From contig DATMNI010000251.1 of NCBI GenBank assembly GCA_035570275.1, positions 1 through 64,000 of the forward strand: DNA of 64,000 bases, in the 5' to 3' direction. The notes under the pieces are model-generated. The model had not been told where the DNA came from, ran no database searches, and saw nothing but the letters and a program-made list of their open reading frames with translations. The DNA comes from DATMNI01 sp035570275. Lineage in GTDB: Bacteria > Acidobacteriota > Terriglobia > Bryobacterales > Bryobacteraceae. This document shows, piece after piece, positions 25,127 through 34,356 of the stretch (position 1 is the stretch's first letter; each line of letters begins with the position of its first letter). Made by a program: the position numbers and the translations under genes.

Positions 25127-25292
25127 TTGCGGCACGAAGCGCGGTCATAAGGCGCTGCTTTTGATTAGCACCCGCAGCCGCCGCTCCGAATCGCGATTCC
25201 ATGTGAAACCGCCTGCGCCACTTTGACAGGCTGCCTTTTCGCATTGGTCGCGCAAGCAGTTTCGACTGCGATCAACCAATCCCGCCGGCTGG

Positions 25293-26435
25293 TCATGCTT
25301 GCGGGCATTTCTTAGACTTAGTTAGAGTTGCACTCAGAGCTGCGACCGTTAGGTCTCGTTGATTGGAAGCACGGGAAAACGCCCGAGGGCGCGGCGTACC
25401 TGGGAAACACGCAAAATCGACCCGTTGGCCTCTACGCAACCGGACCTTTGAGTAGCTGCTGTCAGCGTGGAAAAATACAGCCTCGCCATCATCGCCTGTG
25501 ATGGTTCCCCAAGATCCACTGCTATTCTTGAAGCTCTCGATAACGCCGGACTTTCGTGGGGCCGAAGAATAGCAGAGTACTGAGCACATCTTGATGAGTT
25601 CGTTTGCTGTCGGCCTGCTATTCGGAGCCTTGCTGAGGCACTTCGTGACCACAGCCCACAGTTCTTCCGTTAAAGGGCGGAACTGCTTCGCATTTGCGAA
25701 AAAACTCGGCGGACCGGGTGGCAATGCGGTGAGGATCTTCGGAACGGCTGCGAGACCAAAACCGTAGGGAGGCTCACCAGCAATGAAGAAGTGCAGCATG
25801 GCTCCGAGTGCCCAAACGTCCGCGGGCTTGCTGGCTTTTTTGTGATCTTCGATCACCTCGGGAGCCATGTAGGGCAATGCGCCAACAAGTGTCTGCGACG
25901 CAATTATTGACGTGTCATCATGGATATTCTGGGCAATTTCCTCTTCCGCGAGTTTCGCTATGCCAAAATCGGTTATTCTTACCTCGCTCAGATTAGGGTC
26001 GTTAGATACCATAATGTTGCTCGGCTTCAAATCGCGGTGGTAGACCTCAGCATGATGAGACGCAGCAACGCCCTTTGCAAGATGGTGCACTAAATGAGCC
26101 GCAAGATGAGGATCGAGATAAATAAACCGTTCCTTGAATGCTGTACTGAGGTCTACACCATCAATGAGTTCCTCGATCAAATAAGCTCTCCCAGCCTCTT
26201 CAAAGTAATCGAGTGTCTTCGCCACGTTTGGATGGTTCACTCGCGCACTCATCTGCGCACTTCGCGCGAATCTTTTCTCTGCCGATTCATTCTTTGGCAC
26301 TTTCAGAGCGACGGGCCTTTCAAAAGATAGATCAGTCGCCTTATAGACCTGCTGCATCCCGCCTTCCGCCAAGTAGGAGTCTATTCTGTATCGGTCGTGT
26401 AGGATGTCACCGGAATCGTGAAGATGAGCAGTCAT
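25293..26435 (-). CDS. Ser/Thr protein kinase with cold-shock-like C-terminal domain
   Basis: A 380-residue cytoplasmic Hanks-type kinase. Motifs: LAEGGMQQVYKATD (glycine loop), VALKVPK (ATP Lys), YHRDLKPSNIMV (catalytic loop), ITDFGIAKL (Mg2+), YMAPEVIE. There is no transmembrane segment. After the kinase domain (about residue 290) the tail SGVIESFKNSSGSWGTITGD DGEAVFFHADS and RRGQRVDF follows the pattern of a cold-shock domain, with altered RNP1 (SWGTI) and RNP2 (VFFH). Such a tail suggests nucleic-acid binding. The gene overlaps the PP2C gene by four bases, so kinase and phosphatase are made together. Confidence 0.9.
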   Translation of the reverse strand: MTAHLHDSGDILHDRYRIDSYLAEGGMQQVYKATDLSFERPVALKVPKNESAEKRFARSAQMSARVNHPNVAKTLDYFEEAGRAYLIEELIDGVDLSTAFKERFIYLDPHLAAHLVHHLAKGVAASHHAEVYHRDLKPSNIMVSNDPNLSEVRITDFGIAKLAEEEIAQNIHDDTSIIASQTLVGALPYMAPEVIEDHKKASKPADVWALGAMLHFFIAGEPPYGFGLAAVPKILTALPPGPPSFFANAKQFRPLTEELWAVVTKCLSKAPNSRPTANELIKMCSVLCYSSAPRKSGVIESFKNSSGSWGTITGDDGEAVFFHADSSYSKVRLRRGQRVDFACFPGTPRPRAFSRASNQRDLTVAALSATLTKSKKCPQA

Positions 26436-27397
26436 AGGACAACCTCCGGATGGGAAACATCAAACAAATAGAAGACGCGGCTCGAATCGGTGCCGATTGT
26501 GACGACACAAGATTCCGGCATTGTCACTCCGACACGACAAGGCACATTGTTTATGAAGACTCCGTCTGACGAGTCTTGGACTCGAAACATGAGACCATCG
26601 TAGGCAATCTGGATATAACGATCGCCAGCCGTCAACTTTACCACTTGCCCAGGTTTCGATAAAAGTCTGTGATTGATGCCTCCTGTGTCTGAGACGAGTG
26701 CTCGATGCCTCCCATGAAGCAAATGATTCCCAACAGCTCGCTTCACCGCAGCCAGCCAGCCTGGTCTACGGATATGGAATCGTAAATACGGGGCTGAATT
26801 CCCGGACCCATGCCGATGTATTTGCGCAAGTTGGCGCGCCGCACGACCAACGTCTTCCTGCGGCACGTTGACGCCTTTGATGCGCTGAAGCTCACCCGCG
26901 ATGGTGTCATCGCTGCTGATTTGCTCCACGCGGGTTCTCCCCTTAAGCGCATAAATCCGCGTGTCGCCTGCGGTCACGCCGTAATGCCTATTATTTCGAT
27001 CCAAAAGTACCGCTGCAAGAGTGGTGCCCCCCTTTTCGGAATAGCGACCATGGACCTCGGCATTCGCTGCCTCAGTTGCGTGGACCAATCGCGCCTTTAA
27101 ATCAGCGGTCGGATCGTCCACGAGGCTCTCCACGAAACGGGACACCGCGATCTCTGCCGCTCGGCCGCCGTTCGCCAGGCCCCCGATGCCATCGCAAACC
27201 ACGAAGCACACGAACCCCTGGACTCTCGATCGAACGATAAGGCACCGATCCCGGTTCTCTGACCGGACTAAGCCTTTTGATGTGGCGACGACGGCACCGA
27301 TCTCTTCAACGACTTGGCCACCGTTAGGCTGCCACGTGTCGCTGATCCAACTCAAAATCGAACCGCCGACTGGCCCTAGAGTCATGATTCTCGTCAA
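26432..27397 (-). CDS. PP2C-type phosphatase with FHA-like tail, locally frame-shifted
   Basis: A 321-residue frame. The N-terminal PP2C part shows LVRSENRDRCLIV, FVVCDGIGGLANGGRAAEIA, KGGTTLAAVLLDR and YGVTAGDTRIYAL. Around 26855-26743 the family pattern moves to another frame (YIGMGPGIQPRIYD then QAGWLR), and the late SDG motif of PP2C is not found. The C-terminal 80 residues, again in the first frame, include FRVQDSSDGVFINNVPC, resembling a forkhead-associated domain. Either paired indels plus a small deletion damaged the gene or the base calls are wrong. Partner of the adjacent kinase. Confidence 0.75.
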   Translation of the reverse strand: MTRIMTLGPVGGSILSWISDTWQPNGGQVVEEIGAVVATSKGLVRSENRDRCLIVRSRVQGFVCFVVCDGIGGLANGGRAAEIAVSRFVESLVDDPTADLKARLVHATEAANAEVHGRYSEKGGTTLAAVLLDRNNRHYGVTAGDTRIYALKGRTRVEQISSDDTIAGELQRIKGVNVPQEDVGRAARQLAQIHRHGSGNSAPYLRFHIRRPGWLAAVKRAVGNHLLHGRHRALVSDTGGINHRLLSKPGQVVKLTAGDRYIQIAYDGLMFRVQDSSDGVFINNVPCRVGVTMPESCVVTIGTDSSRVFYLFDVSHPEVVL

Positions 27398-27529
27398 CTA
27401 GCTCCTTTCGTGGCGCCTTGTCGTGGCGCGCATCGACGGCCCCGCCCAAGAACCGGATTCAAATTGCAGGGTTACTCTCCCATTAAACTACAGGGCGTCG
27501 ATGGACTGTACGTCACAGCCAGTAGGCCG

Positions 27530-27967
27530 TCATGCCGCTTCCTCAACGCTCACGACGAGACGCTTTCCCAGCGCGTCTAGCGCTTCCCTGATGCGCGGCA
27601 GCTTAGTGGGGTGCCGGGGATCGAGCATGCGCCGCACCTCCTTCTCGTCGCAACCGAGTTTGCGCGCCAACTCCACGTTGGTGATTCCCGCCTCTCTCAT
27701 GGTGAGATAGAGTGCGGCTTTCGCAGCCATCGGCGCCGGGACGGGGATCGGCCGTTCGCCCCGAGCCGCTCTCGATGCCTTCGGGATCTCCCGCCCGCCG
27801 GCAATCCTTCCGGCGATCGCCTCTTCCAAACAATCCGCCGCCTGCCAGATCGCGTCCTTCGCGCCCTTCCCCTGCGTGATCGCCTCCGGCACATCCCGGA
27901 AAGTAACCACGACAACGCCCGGCCTGCCGCCACGCTCGAATCTCGCTGGGTACACAAACGTACGCAC
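27530..27967 (-). CDS. hicB: HicB-type antitoxin with HTH domain
   Basis: A 145-residue antitoxin. The N-terminal HicB fold starts RTFVYPARFERGGRPGVVVV TFRDVPEAITQG, with AADCLEEAIAGRIAGG; the C-terminal XRE-like helix-turn-helix is MREAGITNVELARKLGCDEK EVRRMLD. This is the longer, DNA-binding class, unlike the small orphan HicB proteins at 8-14 kb. It starts 11 bases after the hicA stop, so the pair is intact and probably autoregulated. Confidence 0.88.
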   Translation of the reverse strand: MRTFVYPARFERGGRPGVVVVTFRDVPEAITQGKGAKDAIWQAADCLEEAIAGRIAGGREIPKASRAARGERPIPVPAPMAAKAALYLTMREAGITNVELARKLGCDEKEVRRMLDPRHPTKLPRIREALDALGKRLVVSVEEAA

Positions 27968-27978
27968 GGTTCCCTCCT

Positions 27979-28194
27979 CTAGTCGAAATCTTTCTCGCTC
28001 AGACCGAGTTGCTGGAGCATCTTGTGAAGAGCACGTTTGTCGATTTCATCCTTCAGGTCGCGCACGGTAGTCATTTCCGGTCCGAAGTAGAGAAGTCCGT
28101 GGCTGCCCTTGCCGCGATGAGCTGCCCACCGGACTTCCATGCCGCGCTTTTTGCCCAATGCCTGGATGCGCCGCACAAACTCGTTGCCTCGCAC
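27979..28194 (-). CDS. hicA: HicA-type mRNA interferase toxin
   Basis: A 71-residue basic protein from a GTG start: VRGNEFVRRIQALGKKRGME, then the catalytic loop HRGKGSHGLLYFG with the key His, TTVRDLKDEI, LHKMLQQLGLSEKDF. HicA toxins cleave mRNA and are neutralised by HicB. An ATG 12 codons upstream is in frame but the added residues do not match the family. Order hicA-hicB is the usual one. Confidence 0.85.
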   Translation of the reverse strand: MRGNEFVRRIQALGKKRGMEVRWAAHRGKGSHGLLYFGPEMTTVRDLKDEIDKRALHKMLQQLGLSEKDFD

Positions 28195-28269
28195 ACTTCT
28201 TATTGTCGGGCAAAAATGTCCTAGGAACAAGGGGAGTGTCTGGTGCCAGTGGCCCCACCAACGAGCCGC

Positions 28270-29754
28270 TTACGAGTACGGAAACCAACTCGGCTCAATC
28301 GCCGGCCGGGTGCCGCTGGCCTCCTGGATGCGCGCCAGCAACCGCTGCCGCAGGTCGGCGGCTATCTGCTGGTACCCCGTGCGGCCCGCCAGGTTGACGT
28401 GCTGGCAGGGATCGGCGTGGTTGTCGTACAGCATGTACTCGACGTACTTGTCGGCTCCGGGCACCGCCTTCCAGCCTGGTGTCTTCGGGGCCATCACCGC
28501 ATAGGTGTATTGCGGAGTGCGCAGGCCGCGGCCGGTGACGAACTCCGACATCTCGAAGTACACCTCGTTGCGCCAGGTGTCGTTTTGCCAACCTTCGCCG
28601 CGGCGGGCCAGCAGCGGCAGCCAACTGCGGCCCTGCACGCCGTCGGGTATAGGCACCCCGGCCGCCTCCAGCAGCGTGGGCATCAGGTCTACCTGGCTCA
28701 CCAGTTCCGGAATCTGCAAGCCCCGGTTCAAGCCCGGGCCTTCCACAATCAGCGGGATGTGAATCGAGCTCTCGTGCGGGCTCCGCTTGTATTCGGCGTT
28801 GCGCGTCTTGAAGTGGCAGGCATGATCGCTGGTGAAGATCAGAATGGTGTGGGTGTCCAGCCCGGTTTCGGCCAGCGTCTCGCGGATAGTGCCCACCGTC
28901 TCGTCCATCTTCGCCACGCAGGCGAAGTAGTCGGACAACTGGCTGGGCCAGGAACCTGGCAGCGGACGCAAGTCGGGAGGGATGAAGGGATTCGGATAGC
29001 GGCCCTTGTACTCTTTGGGCGGGTCGTAGGTGTCGGAATCGTTCTGGTGATGGACTTCGAGATACGACAGCGTGAGCAGGAACGGCGATTTGGCCGACCG
29101 CAGAAAACGTTGCGCGCGCTGGGTCATGAAGTCGGTTCGGTACTGGCCGGAAAAGTGGATCGGCTTGCCGTCGTTGTCGAAGAGATCGCCTTCATAGGCG
29201 TGGGAGGTAAACTCCAACGCGTTGGCGCCCTCCCACAAATCCAGAAAACCGCCGCGATGCTGCGCTGCCACCGGGCCGCGCGCCTCGATGGAATTGGCCT
29301 CGCCAGCGCCCGGCGGCGCTAGGTGCCACTTGCCGATATAGTTGGCGGTGTAACCGGCTCCCCGCAGCGATTTGGACAGCGTGTTGGCATCTTCGGGCAG
29401 GCCGATTCCGTTCTTCCAGACGCCATGGCGGCTCGGGTACTGGCCCGTGAAGATGCTCCCGCGGGCCGGCGCGCATACCGGTTGATTGCAGAAGGCAGAG
29501 CGGAAAAGCACGCCGCGGCCCGCCATCTTGTCGAGATTCGGGGTGAGCCCCATCGGGTTGAGTCCCATGGCGCCCACGCAATCCCATCGGAACTGGTCCG
29601 AAATGATCAGGATGATATTGGGCCGGCTGGGGCTGCCGGCAGTTTGGGCCAGTGCCGGACCCACTGCTTGACCCAGGGGGTACGCCGCCGCCGCGGGAAC
29701 GGCTTTCAACCAGTCGCGCCGGGTGCGGCGGGGGAAAGGATGAGTATCGGACAT
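28270..29754 (-). CDS. Secreted sulfatase (arylsulfatase type)
   Basis: A 494-residue sulfatase. The N-terminus RRTRRDWLKAVPAAAAYPLG is a Tat-like leader. PNIILIISDQFRWD binds the metal. The formylglycine motif is CAPARGSIFTG with Cys94, the Cys-type site oxidised by a formylglycine-generating enzyme. GYTANYIGKWHL and the C-terminal subdomain follow. Such enzymes release sulfate from polysaccharides or other esters in the periplasm. No sulfatase-maturing enzyme or carbohydrate gene is adjacent, so the substrate is open. Confidence 0.93.
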   Translation of the reverse strand: MSDTHPFPRRTRRDWLKAVPAAAAYPLGQAVGPALAQTAGSPSRPNIILIISDQFRWDCVGAMGLNPMGLTPNLDKMAGRGVLFRSAFCNQPVCAPARGSIFTGQYPSRHGVWKNGIGLPEDANTLSKSLRGAGYTANYIGKWHLAPPGAGEANSIEARGPVAAQHRGGFLDLWEGANALEFTSHAYEGDLFDNDGKPIHFSGQYRTDFMTQRAQRFLRSAKSPFLLTLSYLEVHHQNDSDTYDPPKEYKGRYPNPFIPPDLRPLPGSWPSQLSDYFACVAKMDETVGTIRETLAETGLDTHTILIFTSDHACHFKTRNAEYKRSPHESSIHIPLIVEGPGLNRGLQIPELVSQVDLMPTLLEAAGVPIPDGVQGRSWLPLLARRGEGWQNDTWRNEVYFEMSEFVTGRGLRTPQYTYAVMAPKTPGWKAVPGADKYVEYMLYDNHADPCQHVNLAGRTGYQQIAADLRQRLLARIQEASGTRPAIEPSWFPYS

Positions 29755-30050
29755 TAACTCTAGTGTCTACCAAAAAACGCTGGCCCGGCCACGCCCACGG
29801 CCGCGTAATATCGTTGGGCTTCGTTAGCATCTCTTCCAACTGAGCTACGGAAGAGAAGTGCTGAACCGCTTCCAGCAGGAGATTGCGGCTGCGGGAGGGA
29901 GGAGTTCGCGGCCCCAACGGAGACTGACAAGCTTACGCCGTCCACCGGCGTCTGTCGGACCACATGGGGTCTTTCGAACAATCATCTGTTCGGCGTCAAC
30001 GATTTTTCCCGGTCAGCTACAATTCTTTCTCCCGAGCCGGCAGAGAGCGA
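29755..30050. other. Intergenic stretch with a tRNA-like D-arm
   Basis: On the minus strand around 29854-29830 the sequence CTTCCGTAGCTCAGTTGG plus AAGAG looks like the 5' end of a tRNA (acceptor end and D-arm). No matching anticodon stem, T-arm or 3' acceptor strand follows, so it is at most a fragment. Nothing else is recognised. Confidence 0.35.
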
Positions 30051-33000
30051 TCAGCTCTCAAATGGCACCGGCGGTTGGCGGACGATGATCGACAGCGGCC
30101 GGTGCGGACTCTCGCATTCCGTCCAGACCGTGACTCGCAAACGCTCACGCCACACGCGCTCCACCAGCCTCTCGATATCCTTCTCGCGGCTGAAGAATTC
30201 GCGTTCGCATTCTTCGGTGTCGAGCAGGAAGCCCTCGAAGTCGCCGAAGCGATCAAAGATCAGACCGGCAATCTTGCCCGTGAAAGCCATTCGCTCTTCG
30301 CGCTCATGATGGCGATGATGGCGCTTGTGCCCCGGCTGCCCGGTAGGCGACGGCAAAATCTTCGTCGGATCGCCGCCGAAGACCTTGACACGCCCCCCGA
30401 TCTGGTCCAGATAGCGGTGGAAGACCGGATACCAGCGGTTGGTTAGAGGAATCGACTCGGCGATCCAGCGCAGCACCGACAGTTCTCGCTCCTCTGTCAG
30501 CCGCAATTCGTTGTTCTTCACTTTGACTGGGATCGTAAGCTGGAATCCTCCCAGCACTCGCCGCCATTCAATCTCCGCCGGTGCTGTCGTGGCGCCAGGA
30601 GTCGTCGTGATCACCACAGTCGTGAGCGCCGGAGGCGGGGGCGGCGGAGTGGCGGAGGCGTTTGTCAGTTGACGGACATAAACCTTGTAGACCTGTCCTA
30701 CCAGCACTGTTGCGGACGGATCGATCGACAGGAGGCCGGCATAGCCGATCCCCAAGCCGGCGGGTATCGGAATGTACGTGACGCCCCCGGTGCGGCATCC
30801 CAGCGTATGATCGTCAACGCGAACCAACCTGTGGGTCGTGTACATCCTGCTAGCCGTCGACAGAATATCATCGACGTTGACGGCGGGTAAATAGATCGAC
30901 GCAAAACTTCCGTCCGGCACGTTACCCCAATCGATCATCAACTCATCCGGCGTCTTCCCGAGAGGGAGTCCGGCGGGCGTTGGCCGTATTTCAAACGTGG
31001 TCAGGGCTTGCGCCGAGCCGATGTCGCTCCAGGTGATGTTGCGTTGCGCGAGTTTATCCCAGTTGGAGGGATCTTTGCCAACCGGAATGGGCACCCCATC
31101 GAACGCAATCTCGGCAATCAGACACTGGTGTGAATTTCGGGTGATGGCTCCCTGGAGGGTCACCTGGGGGACCGTGGGATCGATGTAAGGCCCATCCACA
31201 TTAGATGAGGGAGGTTGAAGCGGGATGATGGTGTTCGCCGTGGTGCCATCCGGCTTGAGAGGTTGATTGGTGTCGAGCCAGCACCCGAAATAGGCATCGA
31301 CCTCGGATCCGTCTGCGTGCGCGGTGAACGATTGAACGTTCGGATCGTCGGTTTGCTTGTCCATGCCCTGCACCTTGGTATCGATACGCGCTTCTGCGAA
31401 GCATGGAATGGTCACATACTCGCCGCCCTCGATACCGGCGAGCGGGATCGGTTGGCCGTGGGGATTATTGAGAGCCCGCCGGTAGCGACCACCCGGCGGA
31501 TAATCGAAAGGCACATACGTAGTTTGAGTTTGAAACAAGCGAAAGAACACGCGTACGCCAGTCGCGCCGCTCAGGCCGATGTAGTGAACTCTTGCCAGGG
31601 CGAAATTATAGACTCTGACATCATTATTGTCGAATGTCGAGATGTAAAGCTTCGACTTATCCTCGTCCGGCGTGAGAACGTTTGGATCGCTGAAGGATTG
31701 ACCGCCGGCGGTGCCCTGTCCGGCCGTCAATGCTGTGATCACGTTTTGGATAAACGGTGGGGCGGCCGTCGCATCGCTGCTTTCCGGAAAGGTAACTCCG
31801 AACCAGGTGTCCCCCGGCCGCACGACAAATACCCGCAGATCCACGCTCAGCCACGCCGGATCTCCATGAAGGATGAACGGGTTGGGCTGTTTGATCAATT
31901 CAATCTGTGCGGAGGCGGAAACGGTAGCGACTGAAACGTTGAGGGTCTCGATCTCGGACAGACCGGCGAAACTGAAGGCGCTGTCATCCGGGAAATCGAC
32001 GTTGTAGAAGAAAGTGAATCGCTGCACTTCCGGTCCGTAGTCGCCGCTGTCGGCTATGTTGCCGGTACAGGTGATGGTCATGCCGCTTACCGGCGGCGCT
32101 ACAGTGAGAGTCGTACCCGGGCCTGCGACCCCGATTTCCGATTTCGTGAACCCATCCACCGCGACCCGGATAGCGTCCGGGACCGGCAACCCGTTTGGTG
32201 TGTTCCGCGGTTGTTTGCGCCTCGCGTCGATTTCATCCTGCCCGAGTGTGGACCGGTTGATGATGAAGCGGCAGGCCTGCTGAACCAGCCTGAAAGGCGC
32301 GCCCCAGATCTCTTCGCTGCCCCCGCTTCGGCGGTCCGTCCAGCAGGCAAAGTACTGGCCGTTAAGACCCGTCAAACCGAGGTAGTCGCCATACTGGTTC
32401 CCGCTGTCCGCACCCGAGGACGTCTCGTCGGTCTGGGCAGTGGTGATTTTGACCGCCGGGCTCCAACTGCCGCCGTCGTCTGTCGAAGACTGCATCCAGA
32501 CGTCCGCCTTGACGCGGCCTGAATCGGCCACCGTGTCGTAGTAGATCACGACCAGATCGCCGTTTCTCTCGTCGACAGTCAGGCGCGGATGGAACTGGTC
32601 GTTCAGCGACCCCTGATCGTTGATCTTGACTGGTGGATCCCAATTCGCGGCGCCATCGCGAGACCGGGAAAAGAAGATACGGGTCTTGCAACTGGATGCA
32701 GGGTTCGATCCAGGCGCGTTGCCTGGCGAATTGCATCCCGAGCCACCCGCTAGATCCATCCAGACGGCATAAACCATATCCTTGGTTGCAGTTCGATATG
32801 CGCCTGCAAAGATGGCCATCAGCGCCCCCCGGCTGGCTTCAGCCGGTATCCCTATGTTGAAACTTGCATTTGTCGTCGCGATCGGGACGGGCGCTCCAAA
32901 TTGCACGCCGCCGTCTGTCGACTTTGCAACGAACAGTTTCTGTTTTCCCCAGCTCGGCCAGAAGGCGAAGACATCGCCGAAGGCGTTTGTCTTGATGTCA

Positions 33001-33539
33001 CCGCCATAGGCGCCGCCGGTGGTTTCTGGGCCGCTCAATTGCTGTGGCGCCTGCCACGTCCCGCTCGGGCCGGCACGCCTCGCAACGTACGTGGCGCCAG
33101 TGTTCAAGTCCCACCAGAGAGCGTATAAATTATCTTTGTACGGAGACGCTGCGCGGTCGATCCACAAGCTTGGTCTGTCGACGTTTGTCTGCAGCCCGGA
33201 GAGGATCGCATCGAAGGTCCAAGTCTGGTGGTTGGTGTCGGTTGACTTGAAGCTGCGTATAACGTTGCCCGTCGAACCAATGCCAACAGCGAGTGCCCAT
33301 GCCGTTCCATCCGAAGTCCAACCCACGGCCGGGTCGCCCTGTCTATTATCGCCACTCACTGTTGGCAGGCTCGACTGCGACCAACTGCTGCCTCCATCGG
33401 AGGAATAGAACTGCTCGTTGCTCGCGGTTGTGCTGTTGCATCCCCCCGCGAGTTGCAGCAGGTTGCTGCCGTTAATGCAAACGTTGGACTCGCTGCGGTG
33501 GCCGGTCTGCGCCCCGGAAAGTCTTACGTTAGTGGCCAT
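30051..33539 (-). CDS. Very large sialidase-like (Asp-box propeller) protein, no signal peptide
   Basis: A 1162-residue protein. Residues about 1-420 contain at least four Asp-box motifs (SSDGGSSWSQ, STDGGVQFG, SRDGAANWD, STDDGGSWSP), as in BNR/sialidase beta-propellers. The middle (about 430-950) is beta-rich with no family I recognise. A proline run (ATPPPPPPAL) precedes the last part, which is charged and has DRFGDFEGFLLDTEE and ERLVERVWRERLRVTVW, a module I have seen at the end of unrelated bacterial proteins. There is no signal peptide, odd for a propeller hydrolase. AAGGAGG five bases before ATG 33539 fixes the start; the gene overlaps the small upstream gene by 11 bases. Confidence 0.8.
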   Translation of the reverse strand: MATNVRLSGAQTGHRSESNVCINGSNLLQLAGGCNSTTASNEQFYSSDGGSSWSQSSLPTVSGDNRQGDPAVGWTSDGTAWALAVGIGSTGNVIRSFKSTDTNHQTWTFDAILSGLQTNVDRPSLWIDRAASPYKDNLYALWWDLNTGATYVARRAGPSGTWQAPQQLSGPETTGGAYGGDIKTNAFGDVFAFWPSWGKQKLFVAKSTDGGVQFGAPVPIATTNASFNIGIPAEASRGALMAIFAGAYRTATKDMVYAVWMDLAGGSGCNSPGNAPGSNPASSCKTRIFFSRSRDGAANWDPPVKINDQGSLNDQFHPRLTVDERNGDLVVIYYDTVADSGRVKADVWMQSSTDDGGSWSPAVKITTAQTDETSSGADSGNQYGDYLGLTGLNGQYFACWTDRRSGGSEEIWGAPFRLVQQACRFIINRSTLGQDEIDARRKQPRNTPNGLPVPDAIRVAVDGFTKSEIGVAGPGTTLTVAPPVSGMTITCTGNIADSGDYGPEVQRFTFFYNVDFPDDSAFSFAGLSEIETLNVSVATVSASAQIELIKQPNPFILHGDPAWLSVDLRVFVVRPGDTWFGVTFPESSDATAAPPFIQNVITALTAGQGTAGGQSFSDPNVLTPDEDKSKLYISTFDNNDVRVYNFALARVHYIGLSGATGVRVFFRLFQTQTTYVPFDYPPGGRYRRALNNPHGQPIPLAGIEGGEYVTIPCFAEARIDTKVQGMDKQTDDPNVQSFTAHADGSEVDAYFGCWLDTNQPLKPDGTTANTIIPLQPPSSNVDGPYIDPTVPQVTLQGAITRNSHQCLIAEIAFDGVPIPVGKDPSNWDKLAQRNITWSDIGSAQALTTFEIRPTPAGLPLGKTPDELMIDWGNVPDGSFASIYLPAVNVDDILSTASRMYTTHRLVRVDDHTLGCRTGGVTYIPIPAGLGIGYAGLLSIDPSATVLVGQVYKVYVRQLTNASATPPPPPPALTTVVITTTPGATTAPAEIEWRRVLGGFQLTIPVKVKNNELRLTEERELSVLRWIAESIPLTNRWYPVFHRYLDQIGGRVKVFGGDPTKILPSPTGQPGHKRHHRHHEREERMAFTGKIAGLIFDRFGDFEGFLLDTEECEREFFSREKDIERLVERVWRERLRVTVWTECESPHRPLSIIVRQPPVPFES

Positions 33540-33906
33540 GGCCGCCTCCTTTTCCGCCGCTGCCGCTGGTGTATGGCGAAACAGGGCGCGGGTCCGCCGG
33601 GTCCTCGACATCGGCTGGGGGAGTGCGCAGGTCCGGGTGTTGGATCATCCACTCGTGGAGGTCGGATAAGGTATGCGGATATCCGCCGCCTGGGCCCGAA
33701 TAATCGGCGTCAGGGTGCAGCTTTCGCCAATAGACCCTCAGCCACGGAGGCAGTCGCAGATTGTCATGGGCCTCTTCCGGTCGAAGCATACTAAAATCCT
33801 GGTGGTCCCGGATGAGCCTTTCGAGGGCGCTCCCCTTGACGGTCTGCGCCGCCCGAAGTTGATCTGCAAGCGTCGGCCATGATGGCGGCTTCTCCTCGGC
33901 TGGCAT
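33529..33906 (-). CDS. Small hypothetical protein coupled to the sialidase-like gene
   Basis: A 125-residue protein of unknown function: MPAEEKPPSWPTLADQLRAA, a central LRLPPWLRVYWRKLHPDADY and HTLSDLHEWMIQHPDL, ending in a Gly/His/Ser-rich tail (TSGSGGKGGGHGH). The conserved-looking aromatic core suggests a folded domain; the tail may bind metal. Its last codons overlap the start of the large downstream gene, implying coupled translation and a shared role. Confidence 0.7.
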   Translation of the reverse strand: MPAEEKPPSWPTLADQLRAAQTVKGSALERLIRDHQDFSMLRPEEAHDNLRLPPWLRVYWRKLHPDADYSGPGGGYPHTLSDLHEWMIQHPDLRTPPADVEDPADPRPVSPYTSGSGGKGGGHGH

Positions 33907-33990
33907 ACTCTTCCTTAGAAGCAAGAGCCTACGGCGTGAATTCTCTCTGGTTCCAGTTCGGGTGGATCTTGCTTCCCCAAATTGTAACAG

Positions 33991-34140
33991 GTGCGCAGCA
34001 AGAACCTTTATCACCTGTGGTTGGGCTGGCTGGGTGATCCAGCGACCCCGGCTTCGGTCCGAGTACGGGCTGCAGAAGCCATCCTCAATCACGCGGCCAA
34101 AGCAATTGAGATCGAGGACCTCGGAGGTGCGAGTTGGAAG
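33991..34140 (+). pseudogene. Remnant of a short helical regulator-like protein
   Basis: RSKNLYHLWLGWLGDPATPA and SVRVRAAEAILNHAAKAIEI EDL resemble the C-terminal helices of small phage-type HTH proteins that end in '...aa..IldhA.kaiEieDle'. The N-terminal HTH is absent and the frame continues into unrelated sequence. Weak call. The remainder of 33907-34356 shows nothing. Confidence 0.35.
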
Positions 34141-34356
34141 GAGCAGCCGAAGCCCAGAGGAGGCCATAGATGCGTCGCGGATTCCCTTCAATACGGCAGG
34201 CCTTGCGAGTTGGGGTCGGGCCGCGGAGCAAATCGAAGGTCACGAGGATGCGAGTCAAACGACTGGAGCAGTATCAGTTCTTTGGCCAAACCATCGAGGT
34301 CCGGGAAAACAGTTGTTTCGGCTATGCCGCAAAGGCGCAGCCCCACCAATCCGTTT

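Noticed and set aside
27423..27510. tRNA-like sequence on the minus strand (TAGTTTAATGGGAGAG, GGTTCTTGGGC)
   Set aside because: No consistent anticodon stem, T-arm or acceptor pairing can be drawn, so it was not called as a tRNA.
28243..29322. 359-codon plus-strand frame opposite the sulfatase gene
   Set aside because: Shadow of the sulfatase gene, whose catalytic motifs are on the other strand.
29825..29860. tRNA D-arm-like sequence (GTAGCTCAGTTGG on the minus strand)
   Set aside because: Only the 5' part resembles a tRNA; the rest of the cloverleaf is absent. Noted as a fragment only.
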